DNA from: Halocaridina rubra
Taxonomy: Eukaryota > Arthropoda > Malacostraca > Decapoda > Atyidae
Direction of reading: 5' to 3'
Assembly: GCA_037179515.1 (NCBI GenBank)
Contig: JAXCGZ010015156.1
Coordinates: 78,501 to 142,500 of the forward strand
DNA length: 64,000 nt
Below, piece after piece: positions 12,837-35,527 of this stretch (position 1 is the first letter of the stretch; the number at the start of each line of letters is the position of its first letter). The notes beneath the pieces are model-generated. The model did no database searches, was not told the origin of the DNA, and saw only the letters and a list, made by a program, of their open reading frames with translations. The translations under genes and the position numbers were made by a program.

Positions 12837-15645
12837 TTAGTGATACTTATCATACCTGTCCTTAAAACTATGGATTGAGATAGCATTAACTACCTCCTCG
12901 CTTAGCCAATTCCAATTATCAACTACTCTTACACTGAAAAAGTATTTCCTTACATCCTGCGAAGAAGTTTTCTTACCAAGCTTCAAACTATGACCTCTAG
13001 TTCTAGAGCCAGCCATATCAAAATATCGATCCCTATCCACTCTATCATAACCATGAAGGAATTTAAAGACTGTCACCATATCCCCCCTCACTCTTCTAGC
13101 TTCGAGTGATGGTAAGTCTAATTCCCTCAGCCTCTCATCATAACTGAGATTGCGTATTTCTGGCACCAGTTTCGTGGCATGTCTTTGAACTTTTTCAAGC
13201 TTAGCTATGTGCTTTTTCAAGTGCGGATTCCAAAAGGGGGCTGCATATTCGACTTTTGGCCTCACATAGGTTACATAAATATTTCTGAACATTTCCTTGT
13301 CCATGTGCCTGAAGGCTACCCTTACATATGATAAAAATGCATATGCTGCCCTTACTATGCCATTTATATGTATTTCTGGAGACAAATCTGCCAGTATGTT
13401 TACTCCTAGGTCTCTCTCATTTTCTGTCTCTTGAAGTTGTACTCCAGCCACCGAGTAGTCAAGCTTGGGCCTTCTTGCACTTGTACCCATTCTCATTACC
13501 TTACATTTTGAAGTATTGAATTTCATTAGCCACTTTTCTGACCACTCATGCAGATTATTTAGATCCTCCTGAAGTTCTCTACCATTGTTCTCGTTTTTTA
13601 CTTTCTTCACAATCTTTGCATCATCTGCAAACATATTCATGAATGAATTTACAGACTCTGGTAGGTCATTTACATATACAAGGAACAAAAGTGGCCCTAA
13701 AACTGAACCCTGTGGAACTCCACTACTAACTCTTCTCTATTCAGACACTGAGTGTCTTACTCTAACCCTCTGTTCCCTTCCTTCTAAGTAAGTTTTTATC
13801 CATTCCAAAACATTTCCACCTATTCTAGCCATTGATTGCAGCTTCCTAATAAGTCTCCCATGTGGAACATTGTCAAACGCTTTCTGGAAGTCTAGGAATA
13901 TGCAATCTGCCCAGCCCTCTCTTTCCTGTAAGATTTGGCTTACCTCATCATAAAATTCTAATAAGTTTGTTACTGTTGATCTACCTTCTCTGAAGCCATG
14001 TTGCCTCACTGACAAAAAGTTCAAGGATTCCAAGTGAAGAGAGATATGTTTCCTTAGTAGTTTCTCCATAACTTTGCAAACTATGGTGGTCAAGGAAACT
14101 GGTCTATAGTCCAGAGCCGTATCCCTCCTTCCCTTTTAGAAGATAGGTATCACATTTGCTTGTTTCCAGCATCTTGGAATCTCCCCCGACTCCAGTGACT
14201 CCTTAAATATGATACTTAGTGCCACTGATATTGTGTTTGCGCATTTGTTAAGCACATGAGGGGATATGTCATCAGGACCTGTAGCTTTATGAACATCGAA
14301 ATCCATCAGCGCTTTGCATACCTCTGTGGCTGTAAGGTTGATGTTCTCTAATACCGGCCCTTGAGCTTCTATCCCTGCAATCTGAGGGGGTGGGGTATTT
14401 TCTACTGTAAATACTGACTGAAACTCCTTGTTCAATTCTTTGCAGATCTCTTCATCCGTCTCAGTGATGCTTCCATCCGCTCTCTTTAGCCTTAAAACCT
14501 GTTCTTTTACCTTCAGTTTTCCTCTGATAAAGCTGTGGAAAAGCTTGGGATTTTCTTTAGCCATCCTGGTGATGTCCCTCTCATAGTCTCTCTCTGCCTC
14601 TCTCCTCTTACTTAGGTAGTCATTTCTTGTTCTTTTGTAGGTTTGCTAGGCATTTATGTTTTTTCTCCTCCTATACCTTTTCCAGCATTTGTCTCTCCAC
14701 GCCTTAGCTCTTTTACACCCATTATCGAACCATTTCTCTCTGGCATAAATTACACCTACTTTGGTGACAGGTATGCAGCAATCTACTATCTTCCCATATC
14801 TCTCACAAAAGATGTCATACATTTCTTGTACAGATTTGTTGTAAAATAAGGTTCTCCAGTCAATAACTGCAAAAAGCTCATTCATTTTGATGTAATCTCC
14901 TTTCGGATAGTTCTTCCTCATGTCCTCAGTGCCTCTACTCTCAGGAAGAATATCTTCAATGATATACTCCATCAACAACACACAGTGGTCACTCTTTCCA
15001 ATTGGTGGTTCATACTCAATATTTTCAATATCCAACACATTATCTGTGAACACTAGATCAAGTAGTGATGGCTCATCCCCACCCCTGGCCCTTGTTGGTT
15101 CCATTACATGTTGGTGTAGGAAATTCCCTTGTACGCAATCTAGGAATCTTGCCCCGAATGAGTCCTCACCACTGTGTGGGTCAAGATTTATCCAATCTAT
15201 CTCTTTATGATTAAAGTCTCCCATAATCAAAATCCTACATTTTTTTTCCCGTGCCATGTTAACAACTGAGTTTATGACTTCAATAGTACCTATATGACTT
15301 TCCTCATAAACTTCAAGCCTATTTTGGTTCCTTGGTGGGTTGTATACAACAGTTATTATAATGCTCTCTGACCCAGTATTTATGCGAACAACAAGAAATT
15401 CCCTGAACTCACTTTCTATAGCCAAGTTTATTTCTTCAACTTGAATCCTCTCACTTATGAGCAGTGCTATCCCTCCACCAGTCCTCTCAGATCTTTCAAC
15501 CCTTAGTATTCTGAAGCCCTTAGGAAAAACTGTGACACTGTTTATGTCCTCACTCAACTTAGTCTCTGTAATTGCTACTATATCTGCCTTACTGTTGTGA
15601 ATCCTATCTTTTAATTCTACTGCCTTACCAGCTAATCCATCAGCA

Positions 15646-15650
<5 letters not shown>
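12837..15650 (-). pseudogene. ORF2 endonuclease-RT of A5, three nonsense changes only
   Basis: The frame is continuous on the minus strand from 15650 to the natural stop at 12837-12839, except for stops at 14646-14648, 14136-14138 and 13737-13739. Sister copies have Trp (TGG), Lys and Trp there, so all three are single-base changes. Endonuclease motifs: ITETKLSED, IMGDFNHKEIDW and GKSDHCVLL. RT motifs: NYRPVSLTT (here DYRPVSLTT), [24 protein letters not shown] and MFADDAKI. The protein ends SFKDRYDKYH. With the missing start, ORF2 is about 940-960 residues, normal for CR1/L2-type elements. No RNase H is visible. Confidence 0.9.
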
Positions 15651-15677
<27 letters not shown>

Positions 15678-15745
15678 AGTATGTAATTACCTAATTATGC
15701 TTATGGAAAATAACCCTATGCTTGTAACTCCCTGTCACCTGGTCG
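15651..15745 (-). mobile_element. Family A 3'-end fragment with (GT)n
   Basis: The GT run at 15646-15672 is followed by GTAATTACCTAATTATGCTTATGG and a diverged 3' UTR stretch of about 60 bp. This is the extreme 3' end of another family A copy lying just upstream of A5, in the same orientation, with the CA tail between them. Confidence 0.7.
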
Positions 15746-16044
15746 GTGTGTGTTTGTGATCGGTTTAGCATCACGGACTCGCTTTGCTACTAAGGGCCCA
15801 GACGGTGCCTTCTTGCAAAGGACTTTGGTGTTGGTAAGTGTGACCATTACCCTGAGTGAATGCCCTTTCTAGCCTCAGTCTGTGGCAGGCTGCAAACCCT
15901 CAACTTGATGAGTCAAAGTTGCAAACTCTACCAATACGATGGCCACTTATCATCTATGTTCTTGACCAGCTAGCAGGGTGAGTGGTGAATTTTCTCTCCA
16001 TTCTTGTTTTTACTATATAACAAGCTATCTAGCCACTGAATGTC
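15746..16044. other. No gene seen; probable gypsy leader
   Basis: Less AT-rich sequence between the A fragment and the start of the gag-like frame. It probably belongs to the LTR or leader of the gypsy element, but no repeat matching the sequence after 21400 was found by eye. Confidence 0.35.
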
Positions 16045-16745
16045 ATGGCAGCAAACAGTAAATTTAGTACTAAAATGACGAAGGCATGTGATGGAAAGGG
16101 AGATGTTGTTGAGTTGTTAAAGAAGGTGGAATTAATGGCAAATTGGACGGATATTAAATATTTGGCCAGCTTTATACATTTGTTTCAGGAAGGGATGCAT
16201 TAGCCCTCTATCTGGAGATGAGCAAAAGGGATCAATTAGGTGTTGATAAGATCAAGAGTAGCTTGAAAGAAGCTTTAGCAAAATGTATGCTTGATCCTTT
16301 TGGGAGGTTTAAAAGGGTGTGGTGGTTAGGGAAACAAGTAGATGTACTTGCTAATGAAATGAGGAAATTATCTGAGTTAGCTGGGTGGGCTGGAAAAGGC
16401 TTGGAGAGAGCTGTAAAGTTAGGGTTTGTAGCTGGACTCCCGGATTGAATATCAAGGGAATTACAACAGACAAAGAATTCTGCATTAGTGATTATGGATA
16501 ATTTACTAGCTAGAGCTAGAGTCTTGACATCAGAAGGAGGTAAAGAGGTGGTGGCAGTAACTAGTAAAGGATGTAGTGCAGTAGAAAATCAGCAGACCCT
16601 GCAACATCAGCATGATATGCTGAGTGACAGAAAGGAGAGACACATGGCTTCAGGGACCAATGCTTCATGTGTGGAGGTCCACTCATGGCAAGAGAGTGCA
16701 AGGAACCAAAACCAGACATCATCTGCTACTGATGTTGAAAATTGG
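16045..16745 (+). pseudogene. gag-like region of gypsy element
   Basis: The frame starts MAANSKFSTKMTKACDGKGD and continues with stops through LKKVELMANWTDIKYLAS and the stretch 16218-16445. A Cys-rich CFMCGG...ARECKE motif (about 16668-16710) and a second KLGHMSKH segment look like two retroviral-type CCHC knuckles that have lost residues. Gag would form the particle and bind RNA. It is disrupted. Confidence 0.6.
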
Positions 16746-16799
16746 GGCATATGAGTAAGCACATATAGCTAACCAGTGTAATCAGGGAAATGATCAAGG

Positions 16800-17330
16800 G
16801 GTGGCTATTGCATTTCCAAGAATTTTATTGATGGTGGAGATTTTGGTAGGTGGAAAAGGGCCAAGAGCATTAGTGGATTCGGCCAATTCAACCACTGTGA
16901 TGGCCGCCTGCTTATCAGTAAAGTTTTAGTAGGGAGAGGAAAGGAGTTTGATGGCTGTTAAGGTAAGAGTAATTAGATGTTAGGGTACCTGAGAAGTTGA
17001 GTTGATAGTATAGGCACTCCAATTACAATTTTGGGCTCTTTTTCTTAATACAATTATTGATGGCATTGAGGTAGTACTGGGGATGGATGTGATCAGTCAA
17101 TTTGGTGGAGTGACATTTATGAATGGAAGAGTGAAGTTTGGGAGGTGTGAAGTCTGTTTAAGAATTGAGAGGGAGGAGGCTCAAGGCATATTGGCAGTGG
17201 GAAAAGATAGTGGAATTGGCAATCCAACTGAGGCTGTTGAAACAAACTTTCCCAGGGTGGAAGAGGACTGTCTTGGTAAGTGGGACTATTGGGGAGGAGC
17301 ACACCCGTTCACTTTGCCTAGTCAAAGAGG
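16800..17330 (+). pseudogene. Aspartic protease-like region of gypsy element
   Basis: RALVDSANSTTVMAA (about 16865-16905) matches the active-site environment of retroviral-type proteases, although the usual DTG/DSG reads DSA here. VVLGMDVISQFGGV (about 17070-17110) matches the C-terminal ILG-type motif. Stops lie between. The downstream RT start cannot be confirmed. Confidence 0.55.
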
Positions 17331-17529
17331 AAATTGAGTTACATAAAAATGTGGTACAGAAAGGTATCGAGAAAGCTGCTTCATCGTTAAAGATTTAGAA
17401 CAAGGATTTTGTTGAGACATATTATGGTAAGAAGTGGGTATTAGAGTGGTTTCTGTAAAGGAACTTGTCAGTGTCGAAAAACCGTATTGGTTGTTATAAG
17501 TATACTGTATGAGAGGACATATATATTCC

Positions 17530-20150
17530 CTTTCTTCTGCTGCTGCTCTCCAAACTCCACTAACTTCGTGTCTTTCTTTGAAAATCTGTCCTCTTGCCAT
17601 GAGTCCTTGCAATCTTCTCACTCACATGCTAAGTTCTCTATATTAGGGAGTTCAGTGTACACCACAGTGAATGGGTTAATTTTTCTAACACTGATGTGGG
17701 AGTAAGTGAGGCCCTTGCTTTCTCTATTACTCATGATCTGGAGAAGATTATCAAACATCCTACTCATGTTCCTGATCGACACAAACATACACCCAACACT
17801 TTTGACCTATTTCTTACTTTAAATCCTTCAAACTACTTGTGTTTGGAGCTTTCCCCTCTTGGTAAATCTGATCACTCTTTGATCTCAATCTCTTCCATTT
17901 TTGCTCTCCATCCATCAATTCCTCCTACTCAGCGCTGCCTTTTGAACTCTGAGCATACCCAACATGAAGATTTGCATAATTTCCTATTTGACTTCCAGTG
18001 GGATGACTACTGTTTTCAGTCCCGCAAGCCTGATCAGGTACCCCTAAAAGTTGCCGAGATAATAACCTCAAAAATGGAGGCATTCATTCCCTCCTCTATG
18101 AAAATTTTTCTCCCCCTAATCATTGGTTTAACCATGCATGCTCCATGGCAGTTCAGGTCAAGGATCGGGCACGCTGGTTGTACCAAGCCACTCTTCTGAT
18201 TTAACTCGCTCCACTCTTATTGCAGCTAGGAATTGCTGTACTGCTCAGATTCGAAGATCTAAAGCTTTCTTTATATTTAGTAAAGTTAATGACCTTAACT
18301 CCTCTCCCACTAATAAATCTTTCTGGTCCTTAGCCAAGACCCTCTCCAAAAACTTCTGTAACTCAAGCTTTCCCACTCTCATCCGTTCCAGTGGTTCTGT
18401 TGCTTGCTGTCCCACTGACAAAGCCACTCTCTTTGGCTCTCATTTTTCTGCCAAATCTTCCTTTAGCGATTCTAGTGCACCTGTCCCTCGTTCTTTACCC
18501 CTATCTAAACCTATTTTCTCCCTTATTCTTTCTTCACGCAAAGTTCATAAGGTTCTTTGCTCACTAAAGACAAACAAAGCATCTGGTCCCGATGGTATCC
18601 CTGCAAGGTTCCTTAAACTGGCTCCCATGCTTTGCCATCTTTTCCCCCTCATTCTGTCAACTAGTATCTATCCTTCATCTTGTAAGTATGCTCTAGTGCA
18701 ACCTGTTCCTAAGAAGGGTGACCTCTCTATTCTTTCAAACTACCGACCTATTGTCCTAACCTCATCTATCGCTAAAGCTTTCGAAACTTTTCTCAATTCT
18801 TACTTCTTGGAATGTCTTGAATCTAACTCATTTATCTCCAATCACCAGTACAGCTTCTGCAAGACAAGATCAACTGGCTACCTCTTGTCCTATCTTAATC
18901 AAGTATGGTCATTGACCTTGCTATCTCTAAGGCTTTTGACAGTGTCTGGCACATGGCTCTGTTGGCCAAACTCCCTTCTAATGGCTTTACCCCTTCTCTT
19001 TGTTCTCTGATTTCCAGTTTTCATTCTGACCATTTTATATATGTTGTTGTTGAGAGTACAACATCTAGCCCACTCCCTCTTACTAGTGGGGTTCCACAGG
19101 GCTCTGTTCTTTCACCTACTCTGTTCCTTCTCTTTATCACTTATCTGCTTCAGTCCCAATCCTCCTCTCTTCTTCACGCCTCTGCCGATGATTCCACCCT
19201 GCATTTTTTCTGGAAGTTTTTTCACAATCTTCATCTGCTACTTGTAATCAGTCTCGTATCACTCTTTCTTCTACTTTCAACTCTGAATTGCAGAGAGTAT
19301 CTGAGTGGGGCACCCAAAAGTTAGGTAAATGTAATGCCTCCAAGACAGTTTCTGGCTGTCTATACCCCTATTGTTTACAAAACTAGCGAAATTTATCCTC
19401 TTAATTCTATTAAATATTAGGAATCACGATAGCCTCTAGCTTGTCTTGGAAGAATCACATGATCCAAATTTCTAAATCTGCATCCAAATAATTGGGGGTT
19501 CTATTTCGTTTTCATCATTACTTTTCCTCTTTACACTTACTTAAAATCTATAAAGGTCTTTTCTATCCCTATTTAGACTACTGCTCACAGATCTGGGGTA
19601 CTTCTTCATATACTTACCTCCTTGATAGGGTTGGATCTATGTCAGTCAGACTCATTAAAGTCCTTTCTCTTACTTTTAAGGATCATTCCTATCTCTTTTC
19701 TATCACCACTACTTCCATCGTTGCTCTGATGAGTTGGCGAGTTGCATCCCTCCCCCACTGCCGAGGCCACATAACACTCTCCAAGCAGCCTTGTCTCACA
19801 GGTACTGTGTAGAGATATGTAGCTTGCTGATTGGATGGTGCAGCGACTGCTTCTTCCCATCCACCTCCAGACTCTGGAACTCTCTTCCCCCTTCTGTCTA
19901 ACCTAATTCTTATAACCTATCTTCCTTCAAAAAACGGATCTATCGTCATCTCAGGACCAAATCCTACCATATCTCTAGGTCCTCAGTACTTCGACTATTC
20001 TTTCAGCATGTCCTCTTCCTATTGTGTACCATTACCTCATCTCTGCCTTGTCCTTTACCTTTTAATTTACCTTTGTCTTAATGTTTTCTTTATGCCCGAA
20101 CCTTTATTGATGAGGAAAATTTTTCCCTGTCTCGATGTCACACTCAAGAA
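17530..20150 (+). mobile_element. Family B LINE, 5'-truncated copy B2
   Basis: The match to B1 begins at about 17530 (B1 position about 3915, inside the endonuclease) and runs to TGTCACACTCAAGAAATAATA near 20150. Endonuclease GKSDHSLIS is kept. The GDFN region is degraded. [22 protein letters not shown] and a degraded SADDST are visible. Several indels relative to B1 break the frame, including a loss of about 90 bp near 18915. It is older than B1. Confidence 0.88.
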
Positions 20151-20159
20151 ATAATATAT

Positions 20160-21400
20160 CAAAGGTGGATGCTGTGTTGAAAGGAGTTGATTTAGCTTTA
20201 AAGTGGGATGTGTGAAAAGATAATATAAGATCTGATTCAGGTACTGTGTTGGGCTAGGTCAAGTCTCTTTTGACTGCTGAGAGTAGAGTTCATACAAAGG
20301 GAGCTGTAGAGATCATTGTAAAGCAGTGCCTTGGAATGTTAAGGGAATTGATCAATGAGTTTGGGTTGTAAATGAGTTTGGTCTTTGCACCACCAGGACA
20401 GAATAAGGCAGATGTCCTGACCAGAGCAACGAAGGCTTGGCTTGGTATACCCGAGAAGAGGTAAGAAGATAAGGCTGAGATATATTGTATGGGATCTCCA
20501 AATTTGGAAGAGTTGCATCAAATGCACCACATGGGAGGTTGACAGGAAACTGTTTGTGGTTATAATATTGATCATATACTGACAACCAAAGAAATTGGCA
20601 AGTGGTAAGAAGTTACATCCAGTGTCAATCAATAGCCTTAGCACACCAAAACCACAAAAGATGGGGGGAAATAGAGTGGAGAATGATTGGAAAAGATTGG
20701 TTATTGATGTGACTTATTATCAGCAAGGGGAGTATTTTTGTATGGTAGATTGTGGTCCTGGTCGATTTGCAATCTGGAGTTAGTCGAGGACATAGACTGA
20801 GGAGGAGATTGCGACTTGTTGAACAAGGTCTTTCTAGAAAGGGTCCAGTTGATGAGGTATTGATGTATAACATCATTTTTTCTGGTCACAGACTATGAAG
20901 GACATGTTGGATAAATGGAATATAAGTCCCTTCTTCAGAGCAGCTTAGCAACCTAGTGGAAATGGAATTTATCAGTGAAAACATTGGATCAATAAGGCAA
21001 TAGCAAATAGCTCTTGCAACAGCTGCAGATGCAGTATTTTGGTATAATGTGTCGCCTAGGTTGGGACAAGATGAGAAAACAATTCCTCAAAATGCAGTAT
21101 TGCAATATTAGTGATGACATCCAAGTGTAGTGCCAATTGTTGTTGAAAAGGAGGAGGAAGGGGTTATGTCTATGCAAATGGGAGACAAGGTTTGGGTGAA
21201 GCCCCCTGATGGAAAGTGCACATCTCAGTGTAGAAGAGAAATTGTGCCAGATGTGCATTCCCAAAATAATATTTCTTTCAGTTGAATGCCAAGATACATC
21301 TTGGATCTGCAGGTGGTGGTGGAAAGTGAAGAGAGCAAGGTAGAAGAAGATGATGAAGTACCACTACACTGATTGAGCGAGAGGGACAGGTGCCAGAGTG
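20160..21400 (+). pseudogene. RNase H tail and integrase of gypsy element (broken)
   Basis: APPGQNKADVLTRATKAWLG (about 20380-20440) is the typical C-terminus of gypsy RNase H. Next come LEELHQMHHMGG (integrase HHCC domain), VTYYQQGEYFCMVDCGPGRF (about 20706-20770, near the first catalytic Asp), a region with NGIVERKHWTIKAIA (about 20955-21005, holding the catalytic Glu) and MGDKVWVKPPDGKC (about 21175-21220, GPY/F-like). Integrase would insert the cDNA. Frameshifts and stops occur throughout. Confidence 0.7.
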
Positions 21401-21721
21401 GATGAGAGATTATGTCGACGGAGATTTTAATGATTAAATTAGACTAATCTAGGGTCAAGGGAATCTGGTGTAAATTATTCAGTTATTGTTAGATATAAGT
21501 TATTGCCTGCGTTTTTGGTTTTTTAATGTTTTTATTTTTATCACCGAGTTTTGAGCAGTATAATCCGTATTGCTCTGATTAGATTAGTCATTCTGTTTGC
21601 TCAGTTTATAAGGTAGATTAGGGACCATGAGTGGTGTTTTGTGGCGTGGTAATAGGAATGTCTGGAGTAGTGCTTAGAGAGTTGTGCGTCAAGGCGTTAG
21701 AGGCAAGAAAAAGAAACAGAG
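21401..21721. other. No gene seen
   Basis: AT-rich sequence after the integrase. It may contain the 3' LTR remnant. No second copy of it was found in the window. Confidence 0.35.
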
Positions 21722-22145
21722 GAGATAGGTTTAACTACTTCCTTACTAAGCAAATTCCAGTTATCAACCATTCTTTAACTAAACACTTACTTCCTTATAT
21801 CCTGTAAAGAAGCTTTCTGAAAAAGCTTCACATTATGGCTTCTGGTTTTAGAGCCACCCATATAAAAACATTACTCCCTGTCTGCTCAGTTAAAGCCATG
21901 AAAGAATTAAAAAACCCTCTACATATCCCCCATCATTCTTTTAGCTTCAAGTGATAGCAAGTCTAATTCACTCAGCCTCTCTTCCTAACTGAGATTTCAT
22001 CTCTGACACCAGCTTCACATCAAGTTTTGAACTTTTTCAGTTCATTTAAATGCTTTTTCAAGTGCGGATTCCAAAAAGGTGCTGCATATGCACATTTTTG
22101 CCTCACTTAAGTTGCATAAAGAATTCTGAACATATTTTTGTTTAA
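21722..22145 (-). mobile_element. Family A LINE fragment, C-terminal RT part
   Basis: Antisense sequence matches the end of ORF2 (around the VEYAAPFWNPHLKKH and NWNWLSEEVVNA-equivalent segments), with many indels. It lacks both the 3' UTR and the upstream RT. It is an old fragment. Confidence 0.75.
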
Positions 22146-23157
22146 AGAAAAGATTTTCAGGAGCTGAATATCGAACGTGAAGGCATTACAAAATCCTTTG
22201 CAGATGCAGTAAAGTAAAGCATGACAGTAAAAAAGGCAGTGAAGGGGCACTGGAAAATATAAAAAACGGTTGACTACTAATAAACAGTAATAGAAAAATA
22301 ATAGATGTTGCGACTGAAAGGGTTAAGCTACTGTTCAAACAGGCACTCGATAAAGAGAAGTCATTGATAATATTAGGCATAAGTGAAACCCAGGAGTCAA
22401 CATGGCTGGGGAGACTTGAACATAATGAAGCTATGGTTTTAGAGTTGATAAGGAAGCTTGGTGTAGTATGTGGTCCAGAAAATATTGTAATCATTCATCG
22501 AATTTGTATATATTCTAAGAAGGAAAAGGCAAGAATAATAAGAGTAACCTTTGAGAGAGGGAACACATGTAGAGAAGTATTAATGAGGGCAAAGAAAGCT
22601 AATAAAACTTGAAGAATCCAGAACAGTATTCATTAGACCATATAGAACACAGGAAGACATGGAAAGGATCAAAAGCTTGTTGCAAGAACCTAGAAGATTA
22701 AATGTGGGAAAAAATGAAGAATAGAAGAAAATGTTTTGCTTCAGAGTTCTTCAAGCCTGAGGGGATATAAAGAAGATACTGCTAGGAGATAAGGGATGCA
22801 GCCTCATTAACACTGTTGTACACAAATGCTGATGGAATAGCTGCAGAGGAATTAAAGGATAGGATTCACAATAGTAAGGCAGATATAGTAACAGTTACAG
22901 AGACTAATTTAAGTGAGGACATAGACAGTGTCAAAGTTTTTCCTAAGGACTTCATAATATTAAAGGTTGAAAGATCTGAGAGGAATGGCAGAGGGATAGC
23001 ATTGCTCATAAGGAAAGGCTTCAGGTTGAAAATATAAACTTTGCTATAGTGAGTTCAAGGAATTTTTTGTTGTTCGCATAAATACCGGGTCAAAGAGCAA
23101 TATAATAGCTGTTGTACTGAAACCACCAAAGAATCATCATAGGTTAGACCAGTAGTT
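22146..23157 (+). mobile_element. Family A LINE, ORF1/endonuclease part, copy A8
   Basis: The plus-strand copy contains the ORF1 middle region (22364-22612, with ISETQESTWLGRLEHNEA) and the ORF2 start with TNADG (22822) and ITVTETN-like endonuclease sequence. It ends exactly at CATAGGTTAGA (23157), where a hAT-like end begins. The family A sequence that should follow is found at 39125, in the same orientation. Confidence 0.8.
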
Positions 23158-23260
23158 CCCATCCTTTGTTTTTTGGGGGAGGACATGCCTCACCTAAGCA
23201 TCTCTATAATCTTGATCCCCCCCATGACATGTAATTCTTATTATTCAAAAAGTAAACTCC
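23158..23260 (+). mobile_element. hAT-like left terminus
   Basis: CCAGTAGTTCCCATCCTTTG directly abuts the interrupted A8 copy. Many hAT transposons begin CAG(N)GGTTCCCAA. The matching right terminus may be at about 39110-39124. No transposase was recognised near it. Confidence 0.45.
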
Positions 23261-23323
23261 TATTCATGTGGAGGAAGCCCAAAAGAGAAATAAAAGAACG
23301 AAAGGACTGTTGAAGTCATGTGA

Positions 23324-23412
23324 AGACAAAGTATCGAAGGTCAAATTGTCGAGGGTCAGTATGTCGAAGGTCAAAGTGTCGAAAGGTCAAAGTGTCGAAA
23401 AAACAAAGTGCC
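23324..23412. repeat. 15-16-bp minisatellite, five units
   Basis: Consecutive units resemble TGTCGAAGGTCAAAG with substitutions and one or two extra A. The phase is kept over about 85 bp. The motif TGTCGA is shared with the iterons at 23852-24045. Confidence 0.8.
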
Positions 23413-23851
23413 TAAGAGAGACAATTAAGCATCTAGTTTACTATATGATTTGAAAGACAAACAACTTAACTAGTAAACCATCTATGTTAGTTATCTAAGA
23501 ACTCACCAAATGTTTACATTAACCAGTTCATTTCCTTCGAGGTTTAAACTCTATAATTCACTTCTAAAGAATTTTTCATAATGGAAATTATCAAGACTCA
23601 AATGGGAGGAAGTAACTGCTACACGACAGCTACGCATACATCATCTACAAAGTGATAGGTGAACGAATTTATTGGAAATGTGAAATACGACATTTTTATA
23701 ACGGCAGAGCAATAACTCAAGACGAAAGCATTTGCAAAAAGTAAAGAGCATGCCAATCAGCCTGACAGTGTGCATATTGATGCCCTAAAAGTGTAGATAA
23801 AATTAAAGACAAGTCTCAACACTGTAGAAATCCTTTCGTCTATAATAAGGG

Positions 23852-24045
23852 TGTGCAGACAAAATGCCGATGGGCATAAGTTCGATGGATATAATGTCAG
23901 GTTAGGTTAGGTTAGGTTCGAACTATCATTTTAACCTGCATTATTATGAATGAATGAAAGAGTAATAAGGATAAATAACTAAATGAAAGTCGTATCCATC
24001 GACATTATGTCCGTCGACATTATGTCCATCGGCATTTTGTCCTAC
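23852..24045. repeat. Inverted 15-bp iterons flanking a TTAGG run
   Basis: The left arm (about 23858-23896) reads GACAAAATGCCGATGG and then CGATGGATATAATGTC. The right arm (about 23995-24045) is its inverse, built from three 15-bp units (TCCATCGACATTATG). Between them, 23898-23918, lies an AGGTT/TTAGG run of about four units. It looks like the termini of a small DNA element. Confidence 0.65.
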
Positions 24046-24054
24046 AACCATATA

Positions 24055-35527
<11,473 letters not shown>

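Larger units (their letters stand above)
12748..15650 (-). mobile_element. Family A LINE, copy A5 (nearly whole ORF2)
   Basis: The 3' tail units lie at about 12748-12780 and the conserved 3' stem-loop at about 12782-12810. The copy is 5'-truncated at 15650, inside the TNADGLAGK segment at the start of ORF2, and followed by (GT)n. It is one of the least decayed family A copies. Confidence 0.9.
16045..21400 (+). mobile_element. Decayed gypsy-type LTR element split by B2
   Basis: Order on the plus strand: gag (16045-16745) with a degenerate zinc knuckle, an aspartic protease-like region (16800-17330), then the B2 insertion, then RNase H tail, integrase zinc domain, integrase core and a C-terminal GPY/F-like domain (20160-21320). 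The reverse transcriptase expected between protease and RNase H is absent. No LTR pair was recognised. Many stops and frameshifts mark it as old. Confidence 0.75.

Noticed and set aside
14643..14849. Recurrent 68-codon frame beginning MPGIYVFSPP or a variant, seen at 288, 12273, 14643, 33906, 37449 and, inverted, 59769
   Set aside because: It lies antisense to the conserved ORF2 linker of family A at the same position in each copy, so its conservation follows from ORF2. No independent evidence supports it.
23898..23918. True telomere or telomeric insertion
   Set aside because: Only about four TTAGG-type units are present, inside a small repeated element. This is too short to infer a chromosome end.
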